DNA from: Methylobacterium sp. Leaf112
GTDB taxonomy: Bacteria; Pseudomonadota; Alphaproteobacteria; Rhizobiales; Beijerinckiaceae
Reading direction: 5' to 3'
Length of the DNA stretch: 64,000 bases
NCBI RefSeq assembly: GCF_001423295.1
Contig: NZ_LMNG01000001.1
Location: 248,829-312,828 of the forward strand
Part shown: positions 18,146 through 26,241 of the stretch, piece after piece
How the letters are laid out: every line of letters begins with the position of its first letter
How positions within the stretch are numbered: position 1 is the first letter of the stretch
Notes under the pieces: model-generated
The model's input: only the letters and a program-made list of their open reading frames with translations
The model's database searches: none
Told to the model about the DNA's origin: nothing
Position numbers and translations under genes: made by a program

Positions 18146-19396
18146 ATGACCGACAAGCTGCTCCACGCCGGCGCGAGCCTGGCCTTTCTCCTCGCCGTCG
18201 GGATCCTGTTCTCGACCGACCGCCGGGCGATCCGCCCCCGGGTGGTGCTCTCGGCCCTCGCCCTTCAGGTGACGCTCGGGGCCCTCGTGCTGTTCGTGCC
18301 CTGGGGACGGGCCGGGCTCGCGGCGGCGGCCGGCTTCGTCCAGACCGTGCTCGGCTATGGCGACCGCGGCACCGCGTTCCTGTTCGGCGGCCTCGTCGAA
18401 CCCAGGATGTTCGAACTGTTCGGCGGCAGCGGCTTCATCCTCGCCTTACGCATCCTACCGCAGATCCTCTACGTCTCCGCCCTCATCGCGGTCCTGTACC
18501 ATTTCGGCGTGATGCAGGCGGCGGCCCGTGCCGTCGGGTCGGTGCTGCGGCGCGTGCTCGGCACCTCGCCCATCGAGACGTTCTCGGCCGTCATCACCAT
18601 CGCCATCGGCCAGAGCGAGATCGCCATCGCGCTGCGACCCTTCCTCATGGCGCTGACCTCGGCCGAACTCTTCGCCGTGATGTCGAGCGGGGCGGCCTCG
18701 ACCGCCGGTACCATCCTGGCCGGCTACGCGGCGCTCGGCGTACCCATGGAGTACCTCTTGGCGGCGAGCGTCATGGCGATTCCGGGCGGCCTGCTCTACG
18801 CCAAGATCCTGGTGCCGACGACGGAGCCGACCCGCATCGTCTCCACCCACGTCACCTTCGGCGAGACCCGGGCCGTCAACGTCATCGAGGCGGCGGCCGA
18901 CGGCACCCAGAAGGGGCTGGGGGTGGCCGTGTCCGTGGGGGCGATGCTCATCGCGTTCACGGGCCTCATCGCCCTGCTGAACGGCTTCGCCGGCTGGGCC
19001 GGCGGCGTGTTCGGATGGCCCGGCCTCAGCCTGGAGGGCGTGCTCGGCGCCGCCTTCGCGCCCCTGGCCTGGCTTCTGGGGGTGCCCTGGAGCGAGGCCG
19101 GCTTCGTCGGAGGTGCGCTCGGCCAGAAGATCGCCTTCAACGAGTTCCTGGCCTACGCCCGGATCTCGCCCGTCCTCAAGGACGGCAGCCTCGATCCCCG
19201 CACGGGCGCGATCCTGTGCTTTGCCCTGTGCGGGTTCGCCAACCTCACCTCGGTGGCGATCCAACTCGCGAGCCTGTCGAGCCTGGCGCCCGAGCGTCGT
19301 CCCGAGATCGCCCGGTTCGGCCTGCGGGCGATCCTGGCCGGGACCCTGTCCAACCTCACGAGCGCGGCCCTGGCGGGCCTGTTCATCGGAGGGTGA
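18146..19396 (+). CDS. Concentrative nucleoside transporter (NupC/CNT family)
   Basis: Inner-membrane nucleoside:cation symporter of 416 residues with about 9-10 hydrophobic segments. CNT signatures include FIFGGLVEP-like FLFGGLVEPRM, the GQSEIAIALRPF motif that contacts nucleoside, the ASTAGTILAGYA segment and GQKIAFNEFLAY near residue 330, followed by CGFANLTSVAIQL. The ATG at 18146 is preferred over an earlier in-frame start because the family begins at the first membrane helix. A strong hairpin at 19421-19459 separates it from the convergent minE. Confidence 0.92.
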   Translation: MTDKLLHAGASLAFLLAVGILFSTDRRAIRPRVVLSALALQVTLGALVLFVPWGRAGLAAAAGFVQTVLGYGDRGTAFLFGGLVEPRMFELFGGSGFILALRILPQILYVSALIAVLYHFGVMQAAARAVGSVLRRVLGTSPIETFSAVITIAIGQSEIAIALRPFLMALTSAELFAVMSSGAASTAGTILAGYAALGVPMEYLLAASVMAIPGGLLYAKILVPTTEPTRIVSTHVTFGETRAVNVIEAAADGTQKGLGVAVSVGAMLIAFTGLIALLNGFAGWAGGVFGWPGLSLEGVLGAAFAPLAWLLGVPWSEAGFVGGALGQKIAFNEFLAYARISPVLKDGSLDPRTGAILCFALCGFANLTSVAIQLASLSSLAPERRPEIARFGLRAILAGTLSNLTSAALAGLFIGG

Positions 19397-19420
19397 AACG
19401 CGAAATTTCCGTCTGAAATG

Positions 19421-19459
19421 CGAAGCGCGCGCGGAGGGCTGCACCCCGCGCGCGCTTCG
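19421..19459. terminator. Bidirectional terminator between nupC-like gene and minE
   Basis: CGAAGCGCGCGCGG (19421-19434) and CCGCGCGCGCTTCG (19446-19459) form a perfect 14-bp stem with an 11-base loop between two converging genes. Confidence 0.7.
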
Positions 19460-19475
19460 AATTGTCGAGCCTGGC

Positions 19476-19742
19476 TCAAGCCGCCTTGCGGGCCACCAGG
19501 GGGACGGGCAGTTCGATGTCGACGCCGAGGGTCGAGACGTCCTTGCCCCGGTCCAGGCGGATCTGGACCTTGTCCTGTTCGACGATGACGTGCTTGGCGA
19601 TCACCGCGAGGATCTCCTCGCGAAGAATCATCACGAGGTCGGAGCCGCCGGCATTCCCGCGCTCATGCGCGAGGATGAGCTGCAGGCGGTCCCGCGCCAC
19701 CGGCGCGGACCCCCGCCGGTTGAACATCTTGCGAAGGCTCAT
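19476..19742 (-). CDS. minE: Cell division topological specificity factor MinE
   Basis: 88-residue partner that stimulates MinD ATPase and drives division-site placement. The N-terminal [20 protein letters not shown] is the membrane/MinD-contact helix region, with [12 protein letters not shown] matching the conserved anti-MinCD motif; the C-terminal topological specificity domain runs through [17 protein letters not shown]. The start overlaps the minD stop (ATGA at 19739-19742), so the two are translationally coupled. Confidence 0.93.
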   Translation of the reverse strand: MSLRKMFNRRGSAPVARDRLQLILAHERGNAGGSDLVMILREEILAVIAKHVIVEQDKVQIRLDRGKDVSTLGVDIELPVPLVARKAA

Positions 19743-20554
19743 GCCGCCCTCCGGGTGAACAGCTTGTTGAGAAGGGACTTCTTGTCCGACGGGATCGCCA
19801 TCGGCACCGTATCGCCCTTGAGGCGGCGGACCGCGTCGATGTAGGCCCGCGACGGGGCGCAGAGCGGGTTGTTGAGGGTCACCGGGCAGCCGACGTTGGA
19901 GGCGCGCAGGACTTCCATGCTCTCGGGGATGATGGCCAGCAGCGGGATCGAGAGGATCTCGAGCACGTCGTCGATCTTGAGCATGTCGCCCCGGTCGGCC
20001 CGGGCGGCGTCGTAGCGGGTGAGGATGAGGTGCTTCTCCATGGTCTCGCCGCGCTCGGCCTTGAGGGTCTTCGAATCGAGGAGCCCGATGATCCGATCCG
20101 AATCGCGCACCGAGGAGACTTCCGGATTGGTCACCACCACGGCGAGATCGGCGTGGCGCATGGCCAGCGTCGCGCCGCGCTCGATGCCGGCAGGCGAATC
20201 GCAGATCACCCAGTCGAACTTTTCGCGCAGCTCGTTCATGACGCGGGCGACGCCCTCGTCCGTGAGCGCGTCCTTGTCGCGGGTCTGCGAGGCGGGCAGC
20301 AGGGAGAGGTTCTCCAGGCGCTTGTCGCGGATGAGGGCCTGGTTGAGCTTGGCGTCGCCGTTGACCACGTTGATGAGGTCGTAGACCACGCGGCGCTCGG
20401 CGCCCATCACGAGGTCGAGGTTGCGCAGGCCGACGTCGAAATCGACCACCGCCACGCTCTGGCCCGCCTGCGCGAGCGCCGCACCGAGGGCCGCCGTCGT
20501 CGTCGTCTTGCCGACGCCGCCCTTGCCTGATGTCACGACCAGAATCTTGGCCAT
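19739..20554 (-). CDS. minD: Septum site-determining protein MinD
   Basis: 271-residue membrane-cycling ATPase that recruits MinC. The deviant Walker [11 protein letters not shown] sits at residues 11-20, switch I-type [12 protein letters not shown] follows near 40, and the Walker B region is [12 protein letters not shown]. The C-terminal amphipathic membrane-targeting helix is [12 protein letters not shown]. The start at 20554 gives the canonical [11 protein letters not shown]-terminus; a longer frame adds six residues. It lies between minC and minE in the usual minCDE order. Confidence 0.95.
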   Translation of the reverse strand: MAKILVVTSGKGGVGKTTTTAALGAALAQAGQSVAVVDFDVGLRNLDLVMGAERRVVYDLINVVNGDAKLNQALIRDKRLENLSLLPASQTRDKDALTDEGVARVMNELREKFDWVICDSPAGIERGATLAMRHADLAVVVTNPEVSSVRDSDRIIGLLDSKTLKAERGETMEKHLILTRYDAARADRGDMLKIDDVLEILSIPLLAIIPESMEVLRASNVGCPVTLNNPLCAPSRAYIDAVRRLKGDTVPMAIPSDKKSLLNKLFTRRAA

Positions 20555-20568
20555 ACGAGCTGTCTCCC

Positions 20569-21270
20569 TCAATCCAAGGATGCGAATTTGATGGCGCCGC
20601 CATCGAGCCAGATCTGCACGGCCTGGCCGCGCAGGTGGGTGCCCATGTCCTCGGCCGTGCGGACGAGGCGGTCGATGCCGAGGAGTTCGGGCTCGAACTT
20701 GCGGCAGCAGATGCGGGCGCGGGGGTTGCGGGCGGCGCCGGCGATGGCGCGCCCCCGCAGGGCGCCGTAGACGTGGATGGACCCGCCGGCGAGGATCTCG
20801 GCCCCCGAGGAGACCGAGCCCATCACGGTGACGTCACCGGTGGGGTGGACGATGGACTGGCCCGACCGCACGGACCCTTCGATGGTCAGCGAAGTCGTGG
20901 CCGGCTCCGGAGGCGCCGGCGGCTCCTCCGGCACGGTCGGGATCTCGACGGTCGAGACCCCGCGGCCCGCGCCGAGCCAGGGCGGGCGCCCCGGACCGAT
21001 GAGGGGCAGTTCCGAGCCCTCGATGCCGAGGATGCGGATGCGGCGGCTGCCGAGATCGGCGAGCAGCCGGTCGAGGCCGGGGGCGTCCGGCGCGAGTGCC
21101 GCGACGTCGAGGATCAGGGCGCGCCCGTCGAACAGCGTCGGCGAGCGCTTCAGGGCCTCGTCCAGATCGGCGAACCAATCGGGAAGCGGCAGCTCCGGGG
21201 CCAGGACGAGCGCCTTGAAGGCACGGCCACGAAGCTCAACGGATCGGCGGGGAGTGGGGGCGCTGGTCAC
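20569..21270 (-). CDS. minC: Septum formation inhibitor MinC (copy 1, adjacent to minD)
   Basis: 233-residue FtsZ-polymerisation inhibitor. The N-terminal domain (about 10-105) begins [19 protein letters not shown]; a proline-rich linker ([11 protein letters not shown]) leads to the C-terminal beta-helix with [20 protein letters not shown] and [14 protein letters not shown], which binds MinD. A second, diverged minC lies immediately upstream on the same strand. The gap before this gene contains a CtrA-like box at 21314-21329. The minD start is 14 bases downstream. Confidence 0.93.
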   Translation of the reverse strand: MTSAPTPRRSVELRGRAFKALVLAPELPLPDWFADLDEALKRSPTLFDGRALILDVAALAPDAPGLDRLLADLGSRRIRILGIEGSELPLIGPGRPPWLGAGRGVSTVEIPTVPEEPPAPPEPATTSLTIEGSVRSGQSIVHPTGDVTVMGSVSSGAEILAGGSIHVYGALRGRAIAGAARNPRARICCRKFEPELLGIDRLVRTAEDMGTHLRGQAVQIWLDGGAIKFASLD

Positions 21271-21313
21271 GGCGTCTCGCGATTCCTTACCAGACCATTG
21301 ATGCCCGGTATGG

Positions 21314-21329
21314 TTACCGCTTCGTTAAC
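21314..21329. promoter_or_regulatory. Putative CtrA-binding site upstream of minC copy 1
   Basis: TTAC-N7-TTAAC matches the CtrA consensus TTAA-N7-TTAAC at eight of nine positions, 44-59 bases before the minC start codon. CtrA control of min genes is known in some alphaproteobacteria (for example Sinorhizobium); binding here is inferred. Confidence 0.45.
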
Positions 21330-21450
21330 GAGCCGTGTTCAAAGGATTAAAGATTGCCCCTGTCCCGGGATACCGTGATCCCCGGAGCACAGGACGGGCC
21401 CGGTGAAAGAAACAGGCTGGGCCGAAGCGGGGCGCCTGGCCGAGGCTCCC

Positions 21451-22182
21451 TCAGTCGAGAGCCGCCACCTTGATGGTGTCGCCCTCGAGCCGCACCTGCG
21501 CGGGCAGGCCGCGCTGGACGGGCCCGAGGTCGTCGGCCGTGCGGTAGAGGCCGTCGATGGCGATGAGTTCTGGCTCGAACTTGCGGCAGGTGATGCGCGC
21601 CTCCGGGTTCCCCGCCGCCCCCGCGATGGCCCGCCCCCGCAGGGCGCCGTAGACGTGAAGCGAGCCGCCCGCGATGATCTCGGCGCCGGACGCCACAGAG
21701 CCCATCACGGTGATGTCGCCGTCGAGATGCAGCACCGTCTGGCCGGAGCGCACGGGCGCGTCGAGGATCAGGGAGCGGGCCGGCGCCGGTGACGAGGCCA
21801 CCGACATCCGGGCCTCGGGCGCCTCGGCCTCCGGAGCCGCAACCTCCTCCACGGGGCGTCCGCCGGCCAGGGGCGGCGGCAGGCCGTCGCCGAGGAGACC
21901 GTGCGCCGCGCCCTCGATGCCCATCACGGTGACGTTGCGGCCGGAGAGGTCCGCCACGAGGGCCCGCAATCCCTCCCGGTCGAGGCCGGCGCCCGAAATT
22001 TCGAGGATCACCGGCCGCCCGACGAAGAAGGCCGGCGAGCGCCGGGCGAGGGCGTCGAGTTCCTCCAGCCATTCGGCCACCGGCGGCACCGGCGCGAGGA
22101 CGAGGGCCATGAACGAACGGCCGCGAAAGCGGATCGGGGGGCGGGCGGGGTTCGACGGACTGACAGCGGAACTTGCGGACAC
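21451..22182 (-). CDS. minC: Second MinC paralog, tandem to minC
   Basis: 243-residue MinC paralog directly upstream of the first copy. The C-terminal half repeats the beta-helix almost word for word ([48 protein letters not shown]), while the N-terminal FtsZ-inhibiting half (IRFRGRSFMALVLAPVPPV onward) and the Ala/Glu/Pro linker are much more diverged. Both copies look intact, with no stops or frame breaks. It is separated from copy 1 by 180 bases holding a separate putative promoter. A role with a different target or a regulatory role is possible. Confidence 0.88.
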   Translation of the reverse strand: MSASSAVSPSNPARPPIRFRGRSFMALVLAPVPPVAEWLEELDALARRSPAFFVGRPVILEISGAGLDREGLRALVADLSGRNVTVMGIEGAAHGLLGDGLPPPLAGGRPVEEVAAPEAEAPEARMSVASSPAPARSLILDAPVRSGQTVLHLDGDITVMGSVASGAEIIAGGSLHVYGALRGRAIAGAAGNPEARITCRKFEPELIAIDGLYRTADDLGPVQRGLPAQVRLEGDTIKVAALD

Positions 22183-22564
22183 GACATCTCTCTTCCGAGG
22201 GGAGGGGCCGCGGCCCGTTGTGAACGGAAGCCCCGAAATGGTTCTTGGCCGGCGGAGTGGTTCTCGGCCGACATGTTAACCCGGAGCGAGTCTCCGAGTG
22301 GACCTCCATTCGGACCGTCAACACGATTTGAAACGGCTTATTCCACGGCTGCGCTCTCGGTCAGAAGGAGGGCTGCGGGAGGTTTCGACAAGGACACCGA
22401 TATTCAGCAAAGCAACTTTGGAATGGTTCCATAACATACTGATTGCCCGCGTAAGTGGGAGATCGGTATAGCGGAGCGCATCCAATCTGAGACGGCGGTG
22501 CGTAGCCTCGGGGCGATGGTCCCGGCCTTGCCGTCCGTGCGACCGCCGATCGAAAGTGCCGCCG
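22183..22564. other. Intergenic region between min locus and iron-uptake operon
   Basis: About 380 bases without a convincing gene, serving as a divergent promoter region. A half CtrA site TTAAC lies near 22275. TTTGGAA-TGG-TTCCATA at 22417-22433 is a near-symmetric element resembling the Irr iron-control motif TTTAGAA-N3-TTCTAAA. Confidence 0.5.
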
Positions 22565-22900
22565 ATGCCGGACGAAACCGCCCTGCGAAACCCCGGTCGA
22601 GGCCTTGGCTGGCGTGTGCGTGCCGCCGTCGCCGGCCGCGTCGTGCTCGCCACCTTCGGCGGTTACGCCATTGCGGCGCTGTCCACCGCGTTCCTGTCCC
22701 TCGTGCTCCCTATGGTCCGCTCCGAGGCCGTGGCGACGGCGACCCTGCTCAGCTTCGCCGTCATGGTCGGCGCCGTGGTCTGGGTGTTCGCCGCCCGGAC
22801 CCTCGTCCGGGCCGCCCTCGGCCTCGCCATTCCGGGCATCCTGCTGGGCGGCGGCCTGTGGCTCGCCCTCGCCCTCGTGGATACGGCGTCGCCGGCATGA
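22565..22900 (+). CDS. DUF3649 small membrane protein, iron-uptake associated
   Basis: 111-residue protein with three hydrophobic segments (about 25-45, 52-72 and 80-105), matching the DUF3649 family found beside siderophore or haem uptake genes. The ATG at 22565 is preferred to the GTG at 22556. Its stop overlaps the start of the PepSY gene (ATGA at 22897-22900). Its molecular role is not established; an inner-membrane iron-uptake or ferric reduction function is inferred from family context. Confidence 0.7.
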   Translation: MPDETALRNPGRGLGWRVRAAVAGRVVLATFGGYAIAALSTAFLSLVLPMVRSEAVATATLLSFAVMVGAVVWVFAARTLVRAALGLAIPGILLGGGLWLALALVDTASPA

Positions 22901-24417
22901 AGCAGGGGTTCCGCCAATCCATGGCGTGGCTGCACACCTGGGCCGGTCTCGTGACCGGCTGGGTGATGTTCGCCGTCTTCGTGACCGGCACGGCGACCTA
23001 CTACCGGACCGACATCTCCCTGTGGATGCGCCCCGAGCTGCGGGCCGCCGCCGTCGAGCCGGGAATCGCGGCCGAGCGCGGCGCAGCCTACCTTAAGGTC
23101 CACGCGCCGAAGGCCGTGTCGTGGTTCGTGTCCGTGCCGCAGGAGGATCGGCCCCTCATCGGGGTGTACTGGCTCGACAGCTTCGAGGCGCCGATCCAGC
23201 AGGCGACCCTGGACGCCGAGACCGGCGCGCCGACCACCGCGCGGGCGACGCAGGGCGGCGATTTTCTCTACCGCGTCCACTACGAACTGCAGATGATGCC
23301 CGAGGTCGGGCGCTGGATCGTCGGGGCCAGCGCCATGGTGCTGCTCGTCGCCCTGGTCTCCGGCATCGTCACCCACCGGCGGATCTTCGCGGACTTCTTC
23401 ACCTTCCGGCGGGACCGATCGGCCCAGCGCGGCTGGCTCGACGCCCACAACTTCACGGGTGTGCTCGCCCTGCCGTTCCACCTCATGATCACCTACACGG
23501 GCATCGTCACCCTGGCGTTCACCCTCATGCCCTGGGGCGTCGCCTCCGCCTACAAGGGCGACGCCATGCGGTTCTTCGTGGAGACCGGGCAGACTCCGGC
23601 CTGGCGCGCCGCCGCCGGGCGCCCCGCCGAGGCCCTCCCCCTGGCACCCCTGATGGCGCGGGCGCAGGCGGAGGTGTCCGAACCCCTTGAAATGGTCATC
23701 GTCAACAATCCGGGCGACGCCGCCTCTACGGTGGCGGCTGTCTTCGAAGAGCCCAAGGGCCTCGCCCACCGCCACCCGCAGGTAGTGTTCGAGGCGGTCT
23801 CGGGCGCGGTGATCGCGCGCCTCGGGACCTTGAAGCCCGTCGCCCACGTCTTCACGAGTTTCCTCGGCCTGCACGAGGCGCATTTCGCCGGGCCCGCCCT
23901 GCGGGTGCTGTTCTTCCTGTGCGGCGTCATGGGCTCGGCCACCATCGCCACGGGCCTCGTCCTGTGGGCGGTGGCGCGAGCGCCGAAACCCGGCACCGCG
24001 CCGGACTTCGGCCTGCGCTTCGTGCGCGGCCTCAACCTCGGTACCATCCTGGGCCTGCCCATCGGAATCGCGGCGTTCTTCCTCGCCAACCGGCTCCTGC
24101 CCGTGGCCCTGGAGGCGCGCGCTACCTGGGAGGGCGGGGTGTTTTTCGGTGCCTGGGGGCTCGCTGCCGTCGTCGGTCTCCTGCGCCCCCACGACCGGAC
24201 CTGGCGTGAGATGGGCACGGCCGCCGCCCTCCTGTTCCTCGCGATCCCCCTCGTGAGCGCCCTCACCACGGACCGAGGCTTCGACTTCATCGGGTTCGAC
24301 GCCGCGATGATCGCCATCGGCCTCGCCCTGGCCTGGGGCGCCCGCAAGGTCTCGCGGTATCGCGGTCCGGCCCGCACCCGCCCGGCCACCGCCCCCGAAT
24401 CCCTGGCTCGCGCATGA
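22897..24417 (+). CDS. PepSY-associated transmembrane protein
   Basis: 506-residue inner-membrane protein of the PepSY_TM family, often a ferric-siderophore reductase-like component. The N-terminal AWLHTWAGLVTGWVMFAVFVTG carries the first helix with a conserved histidine; HNFTGVLALPFHLMITYTG has a second histidine-rich helix, and FTSFLGLHEAHFAG a third. Six to eight hydrophobic segments are visible; the C-terminal third (after about 360) is mostly membrane helices. It lies in a coupled operon between DUF3649 and DUF3325 proteins. Confidence 0.85.
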   Translation: MKQGFRQSMAWLHTWAGLVTGWVMFAVFVTGTATYYRTDISLWMRPELRAAAVEPGIAAERGAAYLKVHAPKAVSWFVSVPQEDRPLIGVYWLDSFEAPIQQATLDAETGAPTTARATQGGDFLYRVHYELQMMPEVGRWIVGASAMVLLVALVSGIVTHRRIFADFFTFRRDRSAQRGWLDAHNFTGVLALPFHLMITYTGIVTLAFTLMPWGVASAYKGDAMRFFVETGQTPAWRAAAGRPAEALPLAPLMARAQAEVSEPLEMVIVNNPGDAASTVAAVFEEPKGLAHRHPQVVFEAVSGAVIARLGTLKPVAHVFTSFLGLHEAHFAGPALRVLFFLCGVMGSATIATGLVLWAVARAPKPGTAPDFGLRFVRGLNLGTILGLPIGIAAFFLANRLLPVALEARATWEGGVFFGAWGLAAVVGLLRPHDRTWREMGTAAALLFLAIPLVSALTTDRGFDFIGFDAAMIAIGLALAWGARKVSRYRGPARTRPATAPESLARA

Positions 24418-24752
24418 CCCCGTCCTCCGTCGCCCTCAATCTCGCCCTCAGCTTCGCGGGGCTCGCCGCCCTCTGCCTCGCCATGGACCGCCACCACCGG
24501 GCGATTTTCCACGGCGCCCCTTCGCGGGCACGGGCGCGGGCCCTGCGCTGGACCGGCTGGTGCGGGATCGCCGCCTCCTTCGCCGCCGCCGTGATCACGG
24601 CGGACTGGAATTTCGGACCGGTGCAGTGGATCGGGTCGCTCACGGGGGCGGCGCTGATCCTCGTCGGCCTGGTCTCGTACCGGCCGCGCTGGATCCGCCC
24701 GGCGGCCCTGGCCGCCCTGCCGCTCGCCGCCGCCGCGGCTTTCCTTACCTGA
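24414..24752 (+). CDS. DUF3325 small membrane protein, iron-uptake associated
   Basis: 112-residue protein with three or four hydrophobic segments, matching the DUF3325 family that follows PepSY_TM genes in iron-uptake operons. CLAMDRHHRAIF near residue 20 is the recognisable conserved stretch. Its start overlaps the preceding gene (ATGA at 24414-24417). The stop codon lies inside the first unit of a 19-base tandem repeat (24747-24784). Confidence 0.7.
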   Translation: MTPSSVALNLALSFAGLAALCLAMDRHHRAIFHGAPSRARARALRWTGWCGIAASFAAAVITADWNFGPVQWIGSLTGAALILVGLVSYRPRWIRPAALAALPLAAAAAFLT

Positions 24753-24784
24753 AGTGTCCTGCCTCACCTGAAGCGTCCTGCCTC
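24747..24784. repeat. 19-base tandem repeat over the DUF3325 stop codon
   Basis: ACCTGAAG(T/C)GTCCTGCCTC occurs twice back to back at 24747-24765 and 24766-24784 with one difference. The first unit contains the gene's TGA stop, so the repeat arose by duplicating the gene's extreme 3' end. Confidence 0.8.
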
Positions 24785-24834
24785 GCCCGAGGCGCCGGGG
24801 CGTCCTATCGTCGGCCGATCCGACAGGAGTGCCG

Positions 24835-26127
24835 ATGCCCCTCGACCCCGCCCTCACCGCGCGCATCGCCGCCTCCGTCGCGGCGGGATTCCCCGAGCAG
24901 GTCGCCCACACCCAGGCCCTGGTGAGGTTCGGGTCCGTCCGGGGCCATGAGGGCGCAATCCAGGATTTCGTGTTCGATGCCTATGCGGCGCGCGGCTACG
25001 CGCCGGAGCGCCTCGCCCTCGACGGACCGGCGCTGGCGGCCCATCCGGGCGCCGGACGGGTGACGGAGGCGCAGTCGCGCGCGCCCCTGGTGATCGCGAC
25101 GCATCGGCCCCGCGACCCCGTCGGCCGCTCCCTCATCCTCCAGGCCCATGTCGACGTGGTGCCGACCGGCCCCGCCGATCTGTGGACCCACGCGCCGTTC
25201 GATCCGGTCATCGACGGCGACTGGCTGTATGGGCGCGGCGCCGCCGACATGAAGGCCGGTCACGCCGCCAACCTGTTCGCCCTCGATGCCCTGCACCGCA
25301 TCGGCCTCCAGCCCGCCGCACCGGTCATCCTGCAATCCGTGGTCGAGGAGGAATCCACCGGCAACGGCGCCCTGATGATCCACTTGGCGGGATACCGCGC
25401 CGACGCCGTGCTGATTCCCGAACCCGAGGACGAGAAGCTCGTGCGCGCCAATGTCGGCGTGCTGTGGTTCACCGTGGCGGTGCAGGGCCGCCCGACCCAC
25501 GTGCGCGCGATGGGCGCCGGCGCCAACGCCATCGATGCCGCCTACCGGGTCGTCGGAGCCCTGCGCGCCCTGGAGGCACGCTGGAACGCCGACAAGGCTG
25601 GCCGGCCCCATTTCGACGGCGCGGCGGACGCCATCAACCTCAATGTAGGGCGGATCGAGGGCGGCGACTGGGCTTCCTCGGTGCCGGCCTGGTGCCGGAT
25701 CGCCTGCCGCATCGGCCTGTATCCGGGCGTGGCGGCGGCGGACGCCGCCCGTGCCGTCGCGGACGCGGTGGCGGCGTTCGCCCGCACCGACTCGTTCCTC
25801 GCCGCCGCCCCGCCCGTCGTCACCTTCGACGGCTTCTTCGCCGAGGGCTACGTCCTCGAACCGGGCTCGGAGGCCGAGGCGGTGCTGGCCGCAGCGCACG
25901 CGGGTGCCACGGGCGAGCCGCTCCAAAGCTTCATGTCCCCGAGCTACCTCGATACCCGGGTCCACGCCCTCTACGACCGGGTGCCGGCCCTGTGCTACGG
26001 CCCCATCAGCCACGATATTCACGGCTGCGACGAGCGCGTGAGCCTCGCCTCCGTCCGGCGCGTCACCACGGCGATCGCGCTGTTCGTCGCCGAATGGTGC
26101 GGCGTCGAGGCGATCGCGGCGGACTGA
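24835..26127 (+). CDS. M20 family metallopeptidase (ArgE/DapE/ACY1-like deacylase)
   Basis: 430-residue cytoplasmic zinc hydrolase that removes acyl groups from an amino-acid-type substrate. Metal ligands and acid/base residues are seen in LQAHVDVVPTG, GRGAADMKAGHAA, VEEESTGNGAL and PEPED, and the C-terminal ligand in CYGPISHDIHGCDERV. The ATG at 24835 follows AGGAG at 24825-24829. Its sequence resembles the peptidase-like deacylases rather than classical ArgE. It is not coupled to its neighbours; the substrate is unknown. Confidence 0.87.
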   Translation: MPLDPALTARIAASVAAGFPEQVAHTQALVRFGSVRGHEGAIQDFVFDAYAARGYAPERLALDGPALAAHPGAGRVTEAQSRAPLVIATHRPRDPVGRSLILQAHVDVVPTGPADLWTHAPFDPVIDGDWLYGRGAADMKAGHAANLFALDALHRIGLQPAAPVILQSVVEEESTGNGALMIHLAGYRADAVLIPEPEDEKLVRANVGVLWFTVAVQGRPTHVRAMGAGANAIDAAYRVVGALRALEARWNADKAGRPHFDGAADAINLNVGRIEGGDWASSVPAWCRIACRIGLYPGVAAADAARAVADAVAAFARTDSFLAAAPPVVTFDGFFAEGYVLEPGSEAEAVLAAAHAGATGEPLQSFMSPSYLDTRVHALYDRVPALCYGPISHDIHGCDERVSLASVRRVTTAIALFVAEWCGVEAIAAD

Positions 26128-26241
26128 TCCGGCCGACCGCCGCCGGGTGACGGCCCCGTCCGCGACGCCATGTGGACGGGTGGGTCTGCGTCCGATCGGA
26201 CCCCTTTTGCCGGTCCCGCGCGCACGCTACCACTCTCGCCC

